The position numbers and the translations under genes were made by a program. A stretch of 64,000 nt of DNA from Pipra filicauda (Eukaryota; Chordata; Aves; Passeriformes; Pipridae): positions 248,001 to 312,000 of the forward strand of contig NW_024104509.1 of the NCBI RefSeq assembly GCF_003945595.2, given 5' to 3'. The notes under the pieces are model-generated. The model ran no database searches. It saw only the letters and a program-made list of their open reading frames with translations, and had not been told where the DNA came from. This document shows positions 47,214-58,525 of this stretch, one piece after another. The number at the start of each line of letters is the position of its first letter. Positions within the stretch are counted from its first letter, which is position 1.

Positions 47214-48640
47214 GGGTGTTTTTTGGTTTTGTTTTGTTTCTCCACAAATCCAAAAAAATCCTTTCACATGCATGTTGTGCCACAGCAGTATCAGGTTTAG
47301 GACACAAAGCTTTCATATGGTATTATTTCATTTACCTATAGTGACTGCTAGCCATCAATGAAACAACACTCAGTGGGTCTGCTAGAAGGGGCCATCATGG
47401 TCTGTCTGAAGGGAAAGAGCAAAAACACTTACTTTGAATGACAGACTACAAATAGGCAAGTAGGTTCTGTTTCAAATATTTCCCTTTTAAAAATTTAAGA
47501 ACAAATTTTGGGTTTTTTACCCTGTGCGTTATTGTGAAGTAAAGGCTTGTAAATAACAGACGAATAACATGAGTTGCTAGCAAGTGTCAGATCCAAGGAA
47601 AAACTTTCCGGTCCCCTCTAGGCTTCTGTCTAGTGACTCAGGGGGAGATAGGTCCCTACAAAGCAGGATGAGGATGGTGCTTATCTTTCAAAACTGTACC
47701 CTTCCCCAGAAACCTCTACAGGCCAGGGTATCTTCAAAGGGGCAAGGAGGCATTTGTTTTCTTTTCTCCTGCAGGGGAGCACATGTACACTCTTGTTTCT
47801 ATGATGCCTTCCTGAAAATTGCATAAATTTTTGCTAGTTTTATTTCTAATTTTTTCTGTTGCCCACTGCCTATTTTGTATCTTGTATGTCAGTCCTGAAT
47901 CCTCTTCTGCACTGAGCTCCAGCTCCAAGAGGATCGATACTCTAATTAATTAGAGTAGCTATCCCTTTCCCTTCATCTGAATAGCCTCATGTCTACCACA
48001 GCATCCTCTTAAAAACTATATGTCATGGGTTTGGGTCCACTCAGACTAAACAGAAAGTGAAACCACAGGCTCCTGTCTAGGGCAAGTGCCATGCTCACTA
48101 CACTGAAATTAGGGAGCTGCAGCTGGGTCAGCTTCATGTCATCTGAGTTGTGGCTGTCACCATCACAACTCTGCATGTCTGCACCTGCCCTCCAGCAGCC
48201 TTACTGAAGCTGACCTCTGCGTCCTGCAGGTAGAGGTCAACTCTTGTGGAGTGTTCAAGGCTTTAGCAACGTCCCTCTCAGCTACTGCCTCTATTAGCAG
48301 AGTAAAACTTTTTTCTGAGGTAGGAAGATGACCCCAAAACGCTTTTACAGTTTATGAGAAATTGAAGGTATTCTATCAGTCCTTATAGACACACGGTCTT
48401 CATTTTAGAAAAGCTACAACACAAGATTGGCTTTCTCATCTGTTACCTTTGATGAGTGCAAAGTATGGAAGCCTTGATGACATCTGCCTGACTCCTTGTA
48501 ATGCTTTAGGTGTGGGTTTGGGTGGTAGGATGCTTTCAGTTCTACTCTGAACATAAACTATGCAAGTTTTTAAGCCTTCTCCTTCTTCCATCACTCAAAA
48601 GACATTTGATTTTTGAAAACCTGATATACATCCCTTCCCT
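47214..48640. other. Intergenic, no gene
   Basis: Unique-looking sequence with a 20-bp perfect palindrome at 47938-47957. No gene or TE is supported. Confidence 0.55.
47938..47957. repeat. 20-bp perfect palindrome
   Basis: TACTCTAATTAATTAGAGTA equals its own reverse complement. It contains two overlapping TAATTA homeodomain-type cores. Confidence 0.9.
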
Positions 48641-48644
48641 ACAG

Positions 48645-48960
48645 CAAACCAACTCCATGACTCAGCTTGGTGTCATTTGCTATACTGAGAGTACACTCGA
48701 TCCTACTATGTCATTGATGTCAATATTAAATAGTATTGGTCCCAGGACAGACCCTTAAATCACACCACTTATTACTGATCTCCATTTCAACACTGAGCTG
48801 TTTCTTGACTGCAACACTTTGGATGCAGCAGTCCAGCCAATTCCTTATCCATCAAATAGCCCATGCATCAAAGTCTCTCCATTTTAGTATCACAGGCCTT
48901 ACAAAACTACTTGTCCACCTGATCTGTGTCCTCTGGTTCTGGATTAAGATTGAAAATTTA
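48645..48960 (-). mobile_element. CR1 LINE, internal RT fragment
   Basis: Read on the - strand, the block around 48715-48750 encodes the CR1 RT motif region L-G-P-I-L-F-N-I followed by I-N-D-I. On + it shows the usual antisense CR1 landmarks: GTCATTGATGTCAATATTAA, TATTGGTCCCAGGACAGACC, CAGCCAATTCCTTATCCATC. It is degraded and truncated at both ends, with no 3' tail. Confidence 0.85.
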
Positions 48961-51900
48961 TTTTCTCATATAATAGCAGCCTATTATACGGAGTCCACAC
49001 ATAGCTGATGCCTGTAGTTCTCCATTCTGTGGCTGAACCTCTGCCTTTGGCAGCAGGCTGAACAGGGCAGAAATTAAGAGAGAAGTTGTCAACTGCACTT
49101 CATTCCCAATGTAGGGAGTGAGAAATTAGACTTAAAACACATTATTTGAAAATAACATCAGATTTTACATGTTTCTCATTGAGGAGATTAGAGGATTTGA
49201 GATACATGGACTTGTCCTGTTGCATGCATGCATGATTTAAGGGGAATGGCTACTGTCTAGCATTAGCCCTGGAAGCATACTCTGTGCAAATGGACTGAAC
49301 TCTCAGTATAGGAACTAGGGTTTCTAAAAGCTCAGGATTTCTCAACTAGATGCAGTGATGTCACATTTCCTCAACTGTGTACCGAGACCAGAAAGAGGGT
49401 TTTAAACATTCAGGTTGAGACGGAGAAAACCCAAGAAACTCCCTCCTTCCCTTGCACCATTATTCATTTTTCTATTGTACACTGGTCACTTAAATTAGCA
49501 CTCACAAAAATGATGAACTAATGCAACCGCTTGAGACAGGGCAGCTGGGCAGAAGCTCTCTAAAGCTCTCTAAAGCTCTTCACAGAAGGTGTATCTCATG
49601 TCTCCTCTGTTACAAGCATGACTGTCTCAGTTACTGTCAGCAATGCACAGTGTTGGTGGCTCCAGGACAGCACACTCTCTCCATCTGCAACTGTTTGTGA
49701 CTCTCCTTTCACTTTATCACAACTTAAATCGAAAGATAAACACAAACCCTGGCTTTAAACTTCCTGACATTTGGCATCTTCACCAAGTGATGTCAATTGT
49801 CAACTACTTCAAAAATTAATTTCTTTTTCAAATGCCACTCTTTGTTGTGAAAATGTCTGCTCAAAGTGCAGCCTACACATTAATCTGTAGAGAAAAAAGC
49901 CAAACTGCAAAAATCATAGTGCTGTATTTAATTATGAAGCATAGGATTTTACAAAGAACAGTAAATTGCACAGTGAAAACTGTGCAATCATTTTCTATGA
50001 TGGAGAATTCATTAGAGTAATCCCCCTGGGTCCCAAGCAACCCATGCTTGTTACTTTTGCCAATTTTAAACACAAACTTAATAAACTACAGGTTTTATGT
50101 TTTGGTATGCCTTTATGTTAATTGGTTTCCCCCCAGATCAAATGCCCTTTATGATTTGATGTAAATCACACAGAGGTCCAAATCCTTCAACTGGAGCAGA
50201 GCAAAACTATAAGCTCAGATATTTCAAAAGCCAGTCGCCAACAGCAAGATCCATGTATATTGCAGAAACAGTTATATAACTTTCAGAAGATATTTCCTTC
50301 TGCTAAAATTAGATTGCAATTTCATTACTCCTCTTTTCTGCTCTATCACAGGGAACAACTTCAAAATATATCACCACCAGGGAGTGAGAATCCAACAAAG
50401 TTTGAACGTGGAGTACCATGATGAGGTTGGTCTGGATGGGACTCACTGCAGGTCCAAGAAAAGCAGAGCTGATGGAAGACAGGTATGGATGACTCCTTAA
50501 TGCAGCAGTGAGAAACCAAACATTGAAACTGCAGAGGTGGGAGGTACATGAGGGAAACTGAAGTGCTGACACAAAACCAGCAGCTGAAGGTTTGTGATCA
50601 AACTGTCAAGGGAGTTACATCTATAAGAAGGTGAATTAGTCAAAGAATGTGGATAAGGAAAAGCAGTCCATCAAAAATAAAAGTAGGAGAAAAAACAGGA
50701 GAGGATGACAAAGCAAACAGTTTCCAGTTAAGGTTTAATTGGTAGTATAGTGGTGACCAGGAAATGGAGAATACAAGTTTGATCACCTAGAGAATGCAGG
50801 CCAAGGTGGAGAAAAGGCAGGAGGGGCCAGCAGCTCTTCCTCTTGTCAGTAGAGCTTATGCTCTCAGGGACCACATTAGCTGATACACTGTATGCAGGTT
50901 GCTTAATCGCTTTTTCATTATTCCACCGCTGGCTTAATTGCAATAGAAAAACATCTTGGGGTTTATTGCACTTGGATTTAAAATACTAAGTCACAGTACA
51001 CAGCTCTCCCAGTTAAAGCTCATTGCTATTAGGCATTCCTCACTACAACGAGAAACAACTGTAAAAACAGGGTAAGTAACCTCTGTACTATGAATTACCA
51101 TCAGAACTGTAACTAAAGCCTCTCAGACAATCAGCCTTGGTGGATCCTGAATGCTCTGACACCTGCTATAAGTGTGGACCCCAATTAAGCTAATAATTTT
51201 CCACGGACCCAAATAAAGTCATTAAATTTTATTTTCTGAAAGAGTTTCATGATTGTGCGATGCCTTATTATTTCATGACTGTTTAGAAGAGACAAGTTGC
51301 TTTCAGAATAAAGCCTGGTAAATCTAACAGGTTAGAAATGGACTTCAGAATCAATCTGGAAAAGGAAGGTATGTTAAAATATTTATGGCATAAAGTGGGA
51401 CTGGTTCATTAAAGAGGCCACCCACAAAAAGCAGAGTAGAGAAACTACAAATAGTGAAAACGGGTTCACTCACAAACTATTTTAAATTGTGACTTTAAAT
51501 TGTCTTGCTGTGGCAGGAGAACTGTATTTAATACACATGCATTCTTAGCCTTGCCTCTGTGCGTTATATTTTCAGTGAGATCAATTTCGAGTGACTGAGG
51601 CATTTAAGAGGAATTGACCAATCTTCAACAAACAGATGTCTTTCTTTCCCTGCCCCCTCCACCTGCACATTATGGAGCTTAAAATACTGAAATGCTGCAC
51701 ACAGAAATATGATGCTTTCCTTGACACTTCCATGTCACACCACTCAGGGAAAAATGATAGCATAGGATTTCAAAGACAGAGGCTTCGTAATAGAAAAGAG
51801 TGACGTTAAAGGTGTGTTTAATGCAGGAAATGTGCATAGCTAACTCGTACATTACCATCGAAGTAGACATTTGAAATTGGGTACAGAAAAAAAAAACACA

Positions 51901-53243
51901 ACAGGAAATCACACGCAGACAGGTGGGCAACATTAAGAAGGTACAAGGCTTGCAGTGTATTAAAGAACTGCGTGAAACTGACAACAGGCAACAAACATTC
52001 ACATAATTGCTGAGTCAAAAATTTGGCTTTTTTAAACCAAAATAAGCTAATCAGTGATTCTCATTTCATCAATAGTATGTTGGTCTTCAGGCATCACACA
52101 GCCAGAACTCTTTTATAGTCATGATGTAACAAGGACAAGACTTTCTGCAGAATAGTCATTTGACTGGCATTCTTTCAAATATACAAACAGAAAGAACAAA
52201 ATTACTGTCACATCAGAACTTGGCTATCACCTTATCTGCAAAATAAACAAATCCAGGACGATCTTTCATGAGCAATGCAGCTAACATATAATTCTTTAGA
52301 CAAATATATATAAACATGTGTTTGCAAAGTATTTCTAAATAGTCTTTTCAAAAAGTATTGTTAGAGTAGTGCAATATAACTTTATCTGCAATTGCAACCA
52401 ATGAGAGGTAATCCAGAGAGGACCACAGCTCTCCTCGAGGATGCAGTCCTGCCGCTCTCCCCTGGGCAAAAATCCCCTTTAATGTCACCGGGAGCTACGA
52501 TGAGGAGCTGTGTACAGGTAGTCCCTCAGGAATGAGTCTCTGCTCACTACGTAGTCTGCATGCAGCTACCAGAATATATCCCCAAGTACTCATTATGCAG
52601 TGGCCACTAAAACATTTGAAATGTAAACGTTTCTCATCTATGTTCCATGTAAGTTATAAGATAATGCAGTTTCCATGCAGTAGATAAAGATTGTATCAGA
52701 AGAACTGACATTAATAGCTAAGAAAATAAAACAGTTTTACCACAACTGCATTTTTTTCCTCTACGCTATATTTCAGCTTGGTAAAGCATATTAATATGAT
52801 CCTGTGATTTGAAAAAAAGAATTTCTGCAACATTTCCATATTAAAATAGTTATGTGCACAAAAAGTGTTCATAGCATGACACCAAAAGCAATATGGAGTT
52901 AGTTTTATACTATTTAAAATTACAGCAAAACTATGGACTTTATTCACTAAACTATGTAGTACAAATGAAGATTACTGGTACATACAGAAAAATCAGACAG
53001 GCAATCAGTTACAAACCTGGCAGTATTTTGAGAGAGATGGAGATTTTTAAATCTTACAATGGAATGATAAAGACATCAGGAACTGCTTTTGGGAGCTCCA
53101 GAAAGAGATTTGCACTTGGTGTTTCTCATTTTCTTATAAGCAGCCCACGTGCACAGGAAAATGTTGCACCAGAAGTTAACATCAAGGTCTGAGAACTAAA
53201 AAAACTGCTAAAACTTAAGTGCAGTAGGCTCCACCGCATTGTA
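48961..53243. other. Intergenic / possible distal MCTP1 3' UTR
   Basis: About 4.3 kb with no gene or TE I recognise. A short run of three AAGCTCTCT units lies at about 49554-49579. A long MCTP1 3' UTR might extend into the right part. Confidence 0.5.
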
Positions 53244-53674
53244 TTTATTTCTCATTAAATGTATAAAACATAGTAATGTCACCATTGTAATGGTGACTTA
53301 CTGGATGATACTGACAAATTTTTGAGTAAGATTTAAATTCACACCTTTTGTAGGTTTAGTCAGCGTGATTTGAGTATTTCATGTATCTTTGACTACCAAG
53401 TAGCAGTGCATATTTACCACTTTAGATTGACTCCTTTAATGCATTATGCTGTTTCTAACGAGGCTTTCGAATGGCAAAAACCCTACTTAAAACAAATGTC
53501 TTTACAGTGAGAAAGATATCTTCAATGAGAAACACCTTTTTACACTATTTACAAAATCTCCTCACTAGATAAAAAGGCAAAATAAATAAAAAGCTTAGCG
53601 AAAGGAAATGCTGCCTAGGCTTGCTCTTTGATTCTCCCCTGGCAGATGCTAGTCTCCTCAACACATGAAGTTGG
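53244..53674 (-). promoter_or_regulatory. MCTP1: MCTP1 3' UTR (proximal) with AATAAA
   Basis: On the - strand the first clear AATAAA after the stop is at 53244-53249, about 430 bases downstream. A longer 3' UTR is possible. No transcript evidence is available. Confidence 0.5.
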
Positions 53675-53746
53675 CTAGGCAGGGTTGTTTTTCTTCCTCT
53701 TGCTGGGGCTGTGACTGGGATCTTGTTTCAGTTCATGGTATTGCAT
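53675..53746 (-). CDS. MCTP1: MCTP1 terminal coding exon
   Basis: 72 coding bases: MQYHELKQDPSHSPSKRKKN, then NPA and stop TAG. The acceptor (CAG on -) lies at 53747-53749. Phase 0 start agrees with the preceding exon. The Met is a codon inside the protein, not a start. The basic SPSKRKK tail is a conserved cytosolic C-terminus. Confidence 0.93.
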   Translation of the reverse strand: MQYHELKQDPSHSPSKRKKNNPA

Positions 53747-54815
53747 CTGTTTAAAAACAAAGTTCAGAAAGAAAGAGTTCAGGTGGTGCTTCCTAGAAAA
53801 AAGGGAAGACACCTTTTCTTTTCCCCCAGGGTTAAAAAAGATAAAGAAAACTTTCTCCCTGAAAACTATACAGGATTTGTACATGTGATTCAACAACAAC
53901 AGAACTGCAAATCTAGAGTAAGAAGGAAAATCAACATTAGGAAAATCCTGCCAGGAAATAACACTGTGCACTGACGTAAGCTTTGAAAAGGTTACTTTTT
54001 TTTTTTGTTTTCTCCACGAGCTCTTACAGACAATAAACAGTATCCTCTTGGGTGAACTGGATGAATATTCTTTGCAATATATCTTAAAAACTTGCTTATT
54101 TCTAAATGCTTGCCACAAAGGTATCAGATTCAGAGAAGGTATGTCTACCCATACCTCCTACTTATACCAGCTCTGAACTGAAACTAGAAATATGTGAAGT
54201 CTATAATCTTTGTGATACCAGAGATGATTTATGTGCCTGATGTTATCTTAAAGCTTGCATCCTCTCAGGAGATTGTGTATTGCATCACAACAGCTTGTAA
54301 TTCACAACCAGCTTTTTTTTTTAAGGAGTTTATGGGCACAACTGAACTGTGGCCACAGCAAAAGCTTTCACCCCAGAAAAGGAAAGGCTAAAGTGCTCTC
54401 AGAGTGCTGTCACAAGACACCGGGCAACACTGCCTGGTGCTGCCTCTTCCATCATTTGACCTTCCTATTCCTTCTCTGCATGTCCTGACAGCTTCAGCTC
54501 CAGTGTTTCCTACGTACTGTCTTATCCCAGTCAGATTCACATGATGCTGGAGGCTGTTTAATACAAGCTCTAGCATCTGCTACCATCTAACAAATAATTA
54601 CTGTTCTAAGAATCTTCAGAGGCACAACCAAGGTAGTACCTACTTTCTTCCTGGAAAAAGGTCTAGCAGCCTCCTAATGGTTCATGGACTATCCCCAGCT
54701 TGAGTTTGCAATTTCTTTGTGGCAGAGAGTATAATGTTGAATCAAAATAACTGCTTTAAAAATTAATTTAAAAAAAAACAAAAACAGAAAGGACTCTTAA
54801 AAAATATATACACAC
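53747..54815. other. MCTP1 last intron
   Basis: About 1.1 kb. The - frame 53675-54118 starts inside this intron and reads through the acceptor into the real exon. Only its last 24 codons are MCTP1. Confidence 0.75.
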
Positions 54816-54913
54816 CACTTGAACATCTGAAGGAACTCTGGATAGAAAGTCAAGTAGCTCGTTGTTATCAACTGCATATGGATTTCGAATCTTCTTTGTA
54901 AATTTATTGATGC
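54816..54913 (-). CDS. MCTP1: MCTP1 exon: post-membrane segment
   Basis: 98 bp reading [19 protein letters not shown], then [14 protein letters not shown]. On -, the acceptor CAG is at 54914-54916 and the donor GT at 54814-54815. The sequence matches the highly conserved stretch directly after the last membrane segment of MCTP proteins. Confidence 0.95.
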
Positions 54914-57900
54914 CTGCAAAAGTGAAAGTTCAAATGATACTATGATCATTTTAAAAAATACAAGTATTTTTGGCAAAGTTTTATAAAAGATTTTAGATCC
55001 ACTTTGAAGTCTGACATTAACACTGAATGAATGAATGAATGAACGAATGAATGAATGAATGAACGAATGAATGAATGAACTGCAAACGCAGGCTCCAAAT
55101 GTTGGAATCTGCTGCTGTGGTTCCCTCTGTTTCAAAATGCAAAAGTTTGAGGGGCATTTTCAAATTCCTTCAATACCTTTTTTTGGAAAGTAACAGAAAC
55201 TGTGATTATTATGAGGAGGTTGGAAAAAAGAGAGGAATAAAGAGTACTTCATTTCTGTACTGGAGAGGATGAGCAGAAATGGGTTTAATTGCAGGATAGA
55301 ACATTTATGAAAGATTCTGGAGATTCAAGGAAAATATTCTTCACGGTAAAGACAATGAAGCATATGGAAAGCAGTGAAGTCTGCATCACGTGAAGGTTTC
55401 AGAGGAGTTTGCACAAACCTCTGTCTGAGAATGACAGATACAGATGAGCTGAAGGCAGTGCAGAGAAGAGAAGACAGATGTCTCTATTAGATATCATGGT
55501 CTTATAATGCCTATTGACAATTTGTGTTAAGAAGCAGCAAGAAAGATCCTCCACAAACTAAGCAGAAAGAAGGCTTTTAAATTAGACTTTTCTTATCATA
55601 ACATACCAAGTCAGGCTCATACACATTTTGAGAACCCAGTTTGTGGGCTCTGGGAACACACGTCTAAAACAGGAGCAGGAACAGTACAAACTACATAGAC
55701 TTTCAGGCGCAGGAGATAGCCAGGGCAGCATTAAAAATGTACCTTCCTGTGTAATTTATCCAGGCTGTATCAGATAGAAGATAATATAGTCTCTGGCACC
55801 CAGACCTTTCAGAAAGCTTTAGCAAGGAATTATGGCCTTGGGATGAGGCATGTAAGCTTCATAAGCTTGATAAAACCCACAGCTTTCCACTGCATGAATT
55901 CTCAGTTCTGTGATGTAGATAGGAGATGCTGCCATTCCTTTATCTGGTGATTGAACAGTGAGTGTTCAAAAGGAATATCTGAGGGTCAACACCTTTAAGA
56001 AGATGCTTTGCATAGAAAGTGACTGAGAAATTCAAGGTCAACCCTATTGCTCATTACATGTGGCCACTGGACCACCTATAGGTGAATTCAGGAGCTGATA
56101 TGGTTTCACTTTGTCACATCTGATAAAGAAAAATACCAGTCATCCCATGAAAGCAAATGCACGAATAAATCATGGTCAAGGCTTGAGAAAGGAAAAGCAC
56201 TGCACAGAATACAACAAGGGGATTGATCTTTTCCAAAAGCTTGAAAATTTTCAGAATAGAATAATTATCTTTATACTTTTTCCACATAAACAGCTGTAGC
56301 TGTTGACACGACTCTGCACATCACCGAATGGGATTAGGATGGAGAGGTGATTCCCATTCCACCCCACCTAACAAACCACATCTTCAAGGGCCAGTAGTCT
56401 CCTGGAGAGAGAGATGGCTAGAGGGAAAGCACAGAGAATCTCTTGCCAGGGCATGCTGACAGAGGCTGTCCCTATGGACACAAAGAAGAAAGACAGCTAT
56501 AGAAAGGATGTGCCATAACATGGAGGAATTTTCATTTAAAACCTCTGCTTTCCCAAAGAATGACACGGGCAAATGCTGCTACAGACCAGCTCAAACATTC
56601 CTATGGAAAAATGTCAGAAAACAGAGGCTTCCAAGGCTTCCAAGTGCAGGATGGATGAATGGGATGAAGGAATGTATGTACACGGGGGAGGTTAAAAACA
56701 CATCATGATGGAGGAAACAGGTACATGTTTGGAATACTGCAGTTTTTGAAGGGACAGATGCACAGAGCTATGCTCAGCACGACATGGTTCTGTGTGAATG
56801 CATTTCACCCTGAGAAGGTCAGGACTGGGGGAGCTGTAGCTATGCAGTACTTGTCTGGTCTCCTGGCATGACGCAAGAGAAACAGATCCCTAAAGAAGGG
56901 ACCCCCGCACATACGCTGAGTAAGAAGGCACCTAAACCGAAATGCAGGAGAAAAACCTGCACTGAAACCACTAGTGAACAAATGGCCTTGAAGTCATACG
57001 TAGGTACACTATATAACTTGGGGGCAAGGAGGGAAGAGATGGAAAGAATGCAAGGTGCATTTATAATAATTTGTGCTTATGCTATTCATCCATGGTTTGG
57101 GAGGCTTGGGAGTTAAGGCTCTGCTTTACCTGAAACAGACATTTCTGTGGAAGCGTGACCCTTCCTGGGATATCAATCATGAGCTTTTCAAAGAACAGTT
57201 CTCACTCTACAGTTTTGTGGGTCTTGGAGGAGTATTATAATCAAATGTTCTTGCATCAAACAAAGGGGATGTAAGAAAGCAAGATGTCAGAACTGTATGA
57301 AAAATGACAGAAAAAGGACACAGACCAACTACTTCAAAGTTCACATGTATGTGCTAGGAAGAATGAAATTTTGGGAACAAACTAAGAGTTTGGTTACACC
57401 TAAGTGATATAGGGTATGTGAGGGAGAAGTAAAACTCCAAAGACAGGAAAAGAAAGGAAGCCCACGTGCTTGTTTCTGTTAGGTCTGTAGAAATACTTTT
57501 GTACATATCCTCTTAATTGCTTCTGCTCCATTTTAAATATTCTGCTATGATTATTTGTGAAAATACACTAAGAAATTACTAATACTGACTGATCAATAAA
57601 AAATTAATTCTTTAGAGTCAGCTCGATGATTTTATGCTGTCTCCTGAATTCAAAAGTTTTTTACAAAAGTGGGATTGTTATTCTTTCTTCAGAAAGAAAA
57701 TCTAGCCACAGATTTAACTGAGACTATGCTGTTCACAAATCTGTGGTACTGACTAAGGGTACAGCTGCCAGTGGTATAGGATGTATTGAAAAGATGTACA
57801 AATGAAAACTGGGAGCATTATTTACAACAGATGGGGTAACGGTAGCTTTTTAAAATCAGTATAAAGAATTGATATAGGGACAATTGATATTGTAGTGAGA

Positions 57901-58415
57901 GCCTGGATCAATCATAATTCCACCCCCCTACCCACTCATACTTTCTGTTCCTTATCAACCAGCCAAATACCACCCATTCCTTTTTGTCCAACCAAAGGTG
58001 ACCCCTTAAACAGGTTTGTTGTTGCTATGTTTACATACACTTTCACAAGATAAAGTACTGCAGTAAAAAAGGCATATTGTCCTAAATGCACTATATAGAT
58101 TGAAATGCCCCTGTTTGTGTACAAGTAGTGAAAATAAATCAGAGTAATACCTAGACAAAGCTACATTTTGATATATGAAGAATCCTCATGGCTACATGTT
58201 CATAGTATGATTAAGTCTACAATGCCAGCCAAGAAAAATGCATTTTGCAGATGGGCTTACATCTTTACAGAGTTGTGATTTTTAACTAACCTGCTTGTTT
58301 CCATCATGAGGCAGCTTCATGACCATAAATACCAAAAAGTACTGACAATGTAAGTCATCCCTTACAAAGCACGGGGGTTTAAGTGGTACAGACAGTTTAA
58401 AAAGGCTTTACTTAC
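54914..58415. other. MCTP1 intron
   Basis: A 3.5-kb intron. It contains the tetranucleotide array at 55025-55080. No other feature recognised. Confidence 0.75.
55025..55080. repeat. (GAAT)n microsatellite with regular GAAC interruptions
   Basis: The array reads (GAAT)4 GAAC (GAAT)4 GAAC (GAAT)3 GAAC, so a 4-bp repeat inside a 20-bp higher-order period. It lies 112 bp from the MCTP1 exon at 54816-54913, on the acceptor side. It creates a spurious Ser-Phe-Ile-His repeat frame on -. Confidence 0.95.
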
Positions 58416-58525
58416 CCCAGACAAGAACAATGTATCTCAGTGGAATGAAATACAGGATGACAGTGAACACAGAGAGGGCAACAATCGCCAGCCAGCTAAG
58501 GAATGGGACAGTCCAGTTGAATGTA
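58416..58525 (-). CDS. MCTP1: MCTP1 exon: last transmembrane segment
   Basis: 110 bp reading [19 protein letters not shown], then [18 protein letters not shown]. This is a long hydrophobic hairpin-like membrane segment. On -, the acceptor AG is at 58526-58527 and the donor GTAAG at 58415-58411. The first base completes the Asn of the previous exon (K-N-T-F-N-W). Confidence 0.96.

Noticed and set aside
48022..48300. TGTCATGGGTTTGGGTCC, which resembles another LTR start
   Set aside because: No matching CA end, poly(A) signal or flanking duplication was found, so an LTR cannot be supported.
54797..55135. 112-codon - frame with a Ser-Phe-Ile-His repeat
   Set aside because: The repeat is the translated GAAT/GAAC microsatellite. 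The real MCTP1 exon at 54816-54913 uses a different frame.
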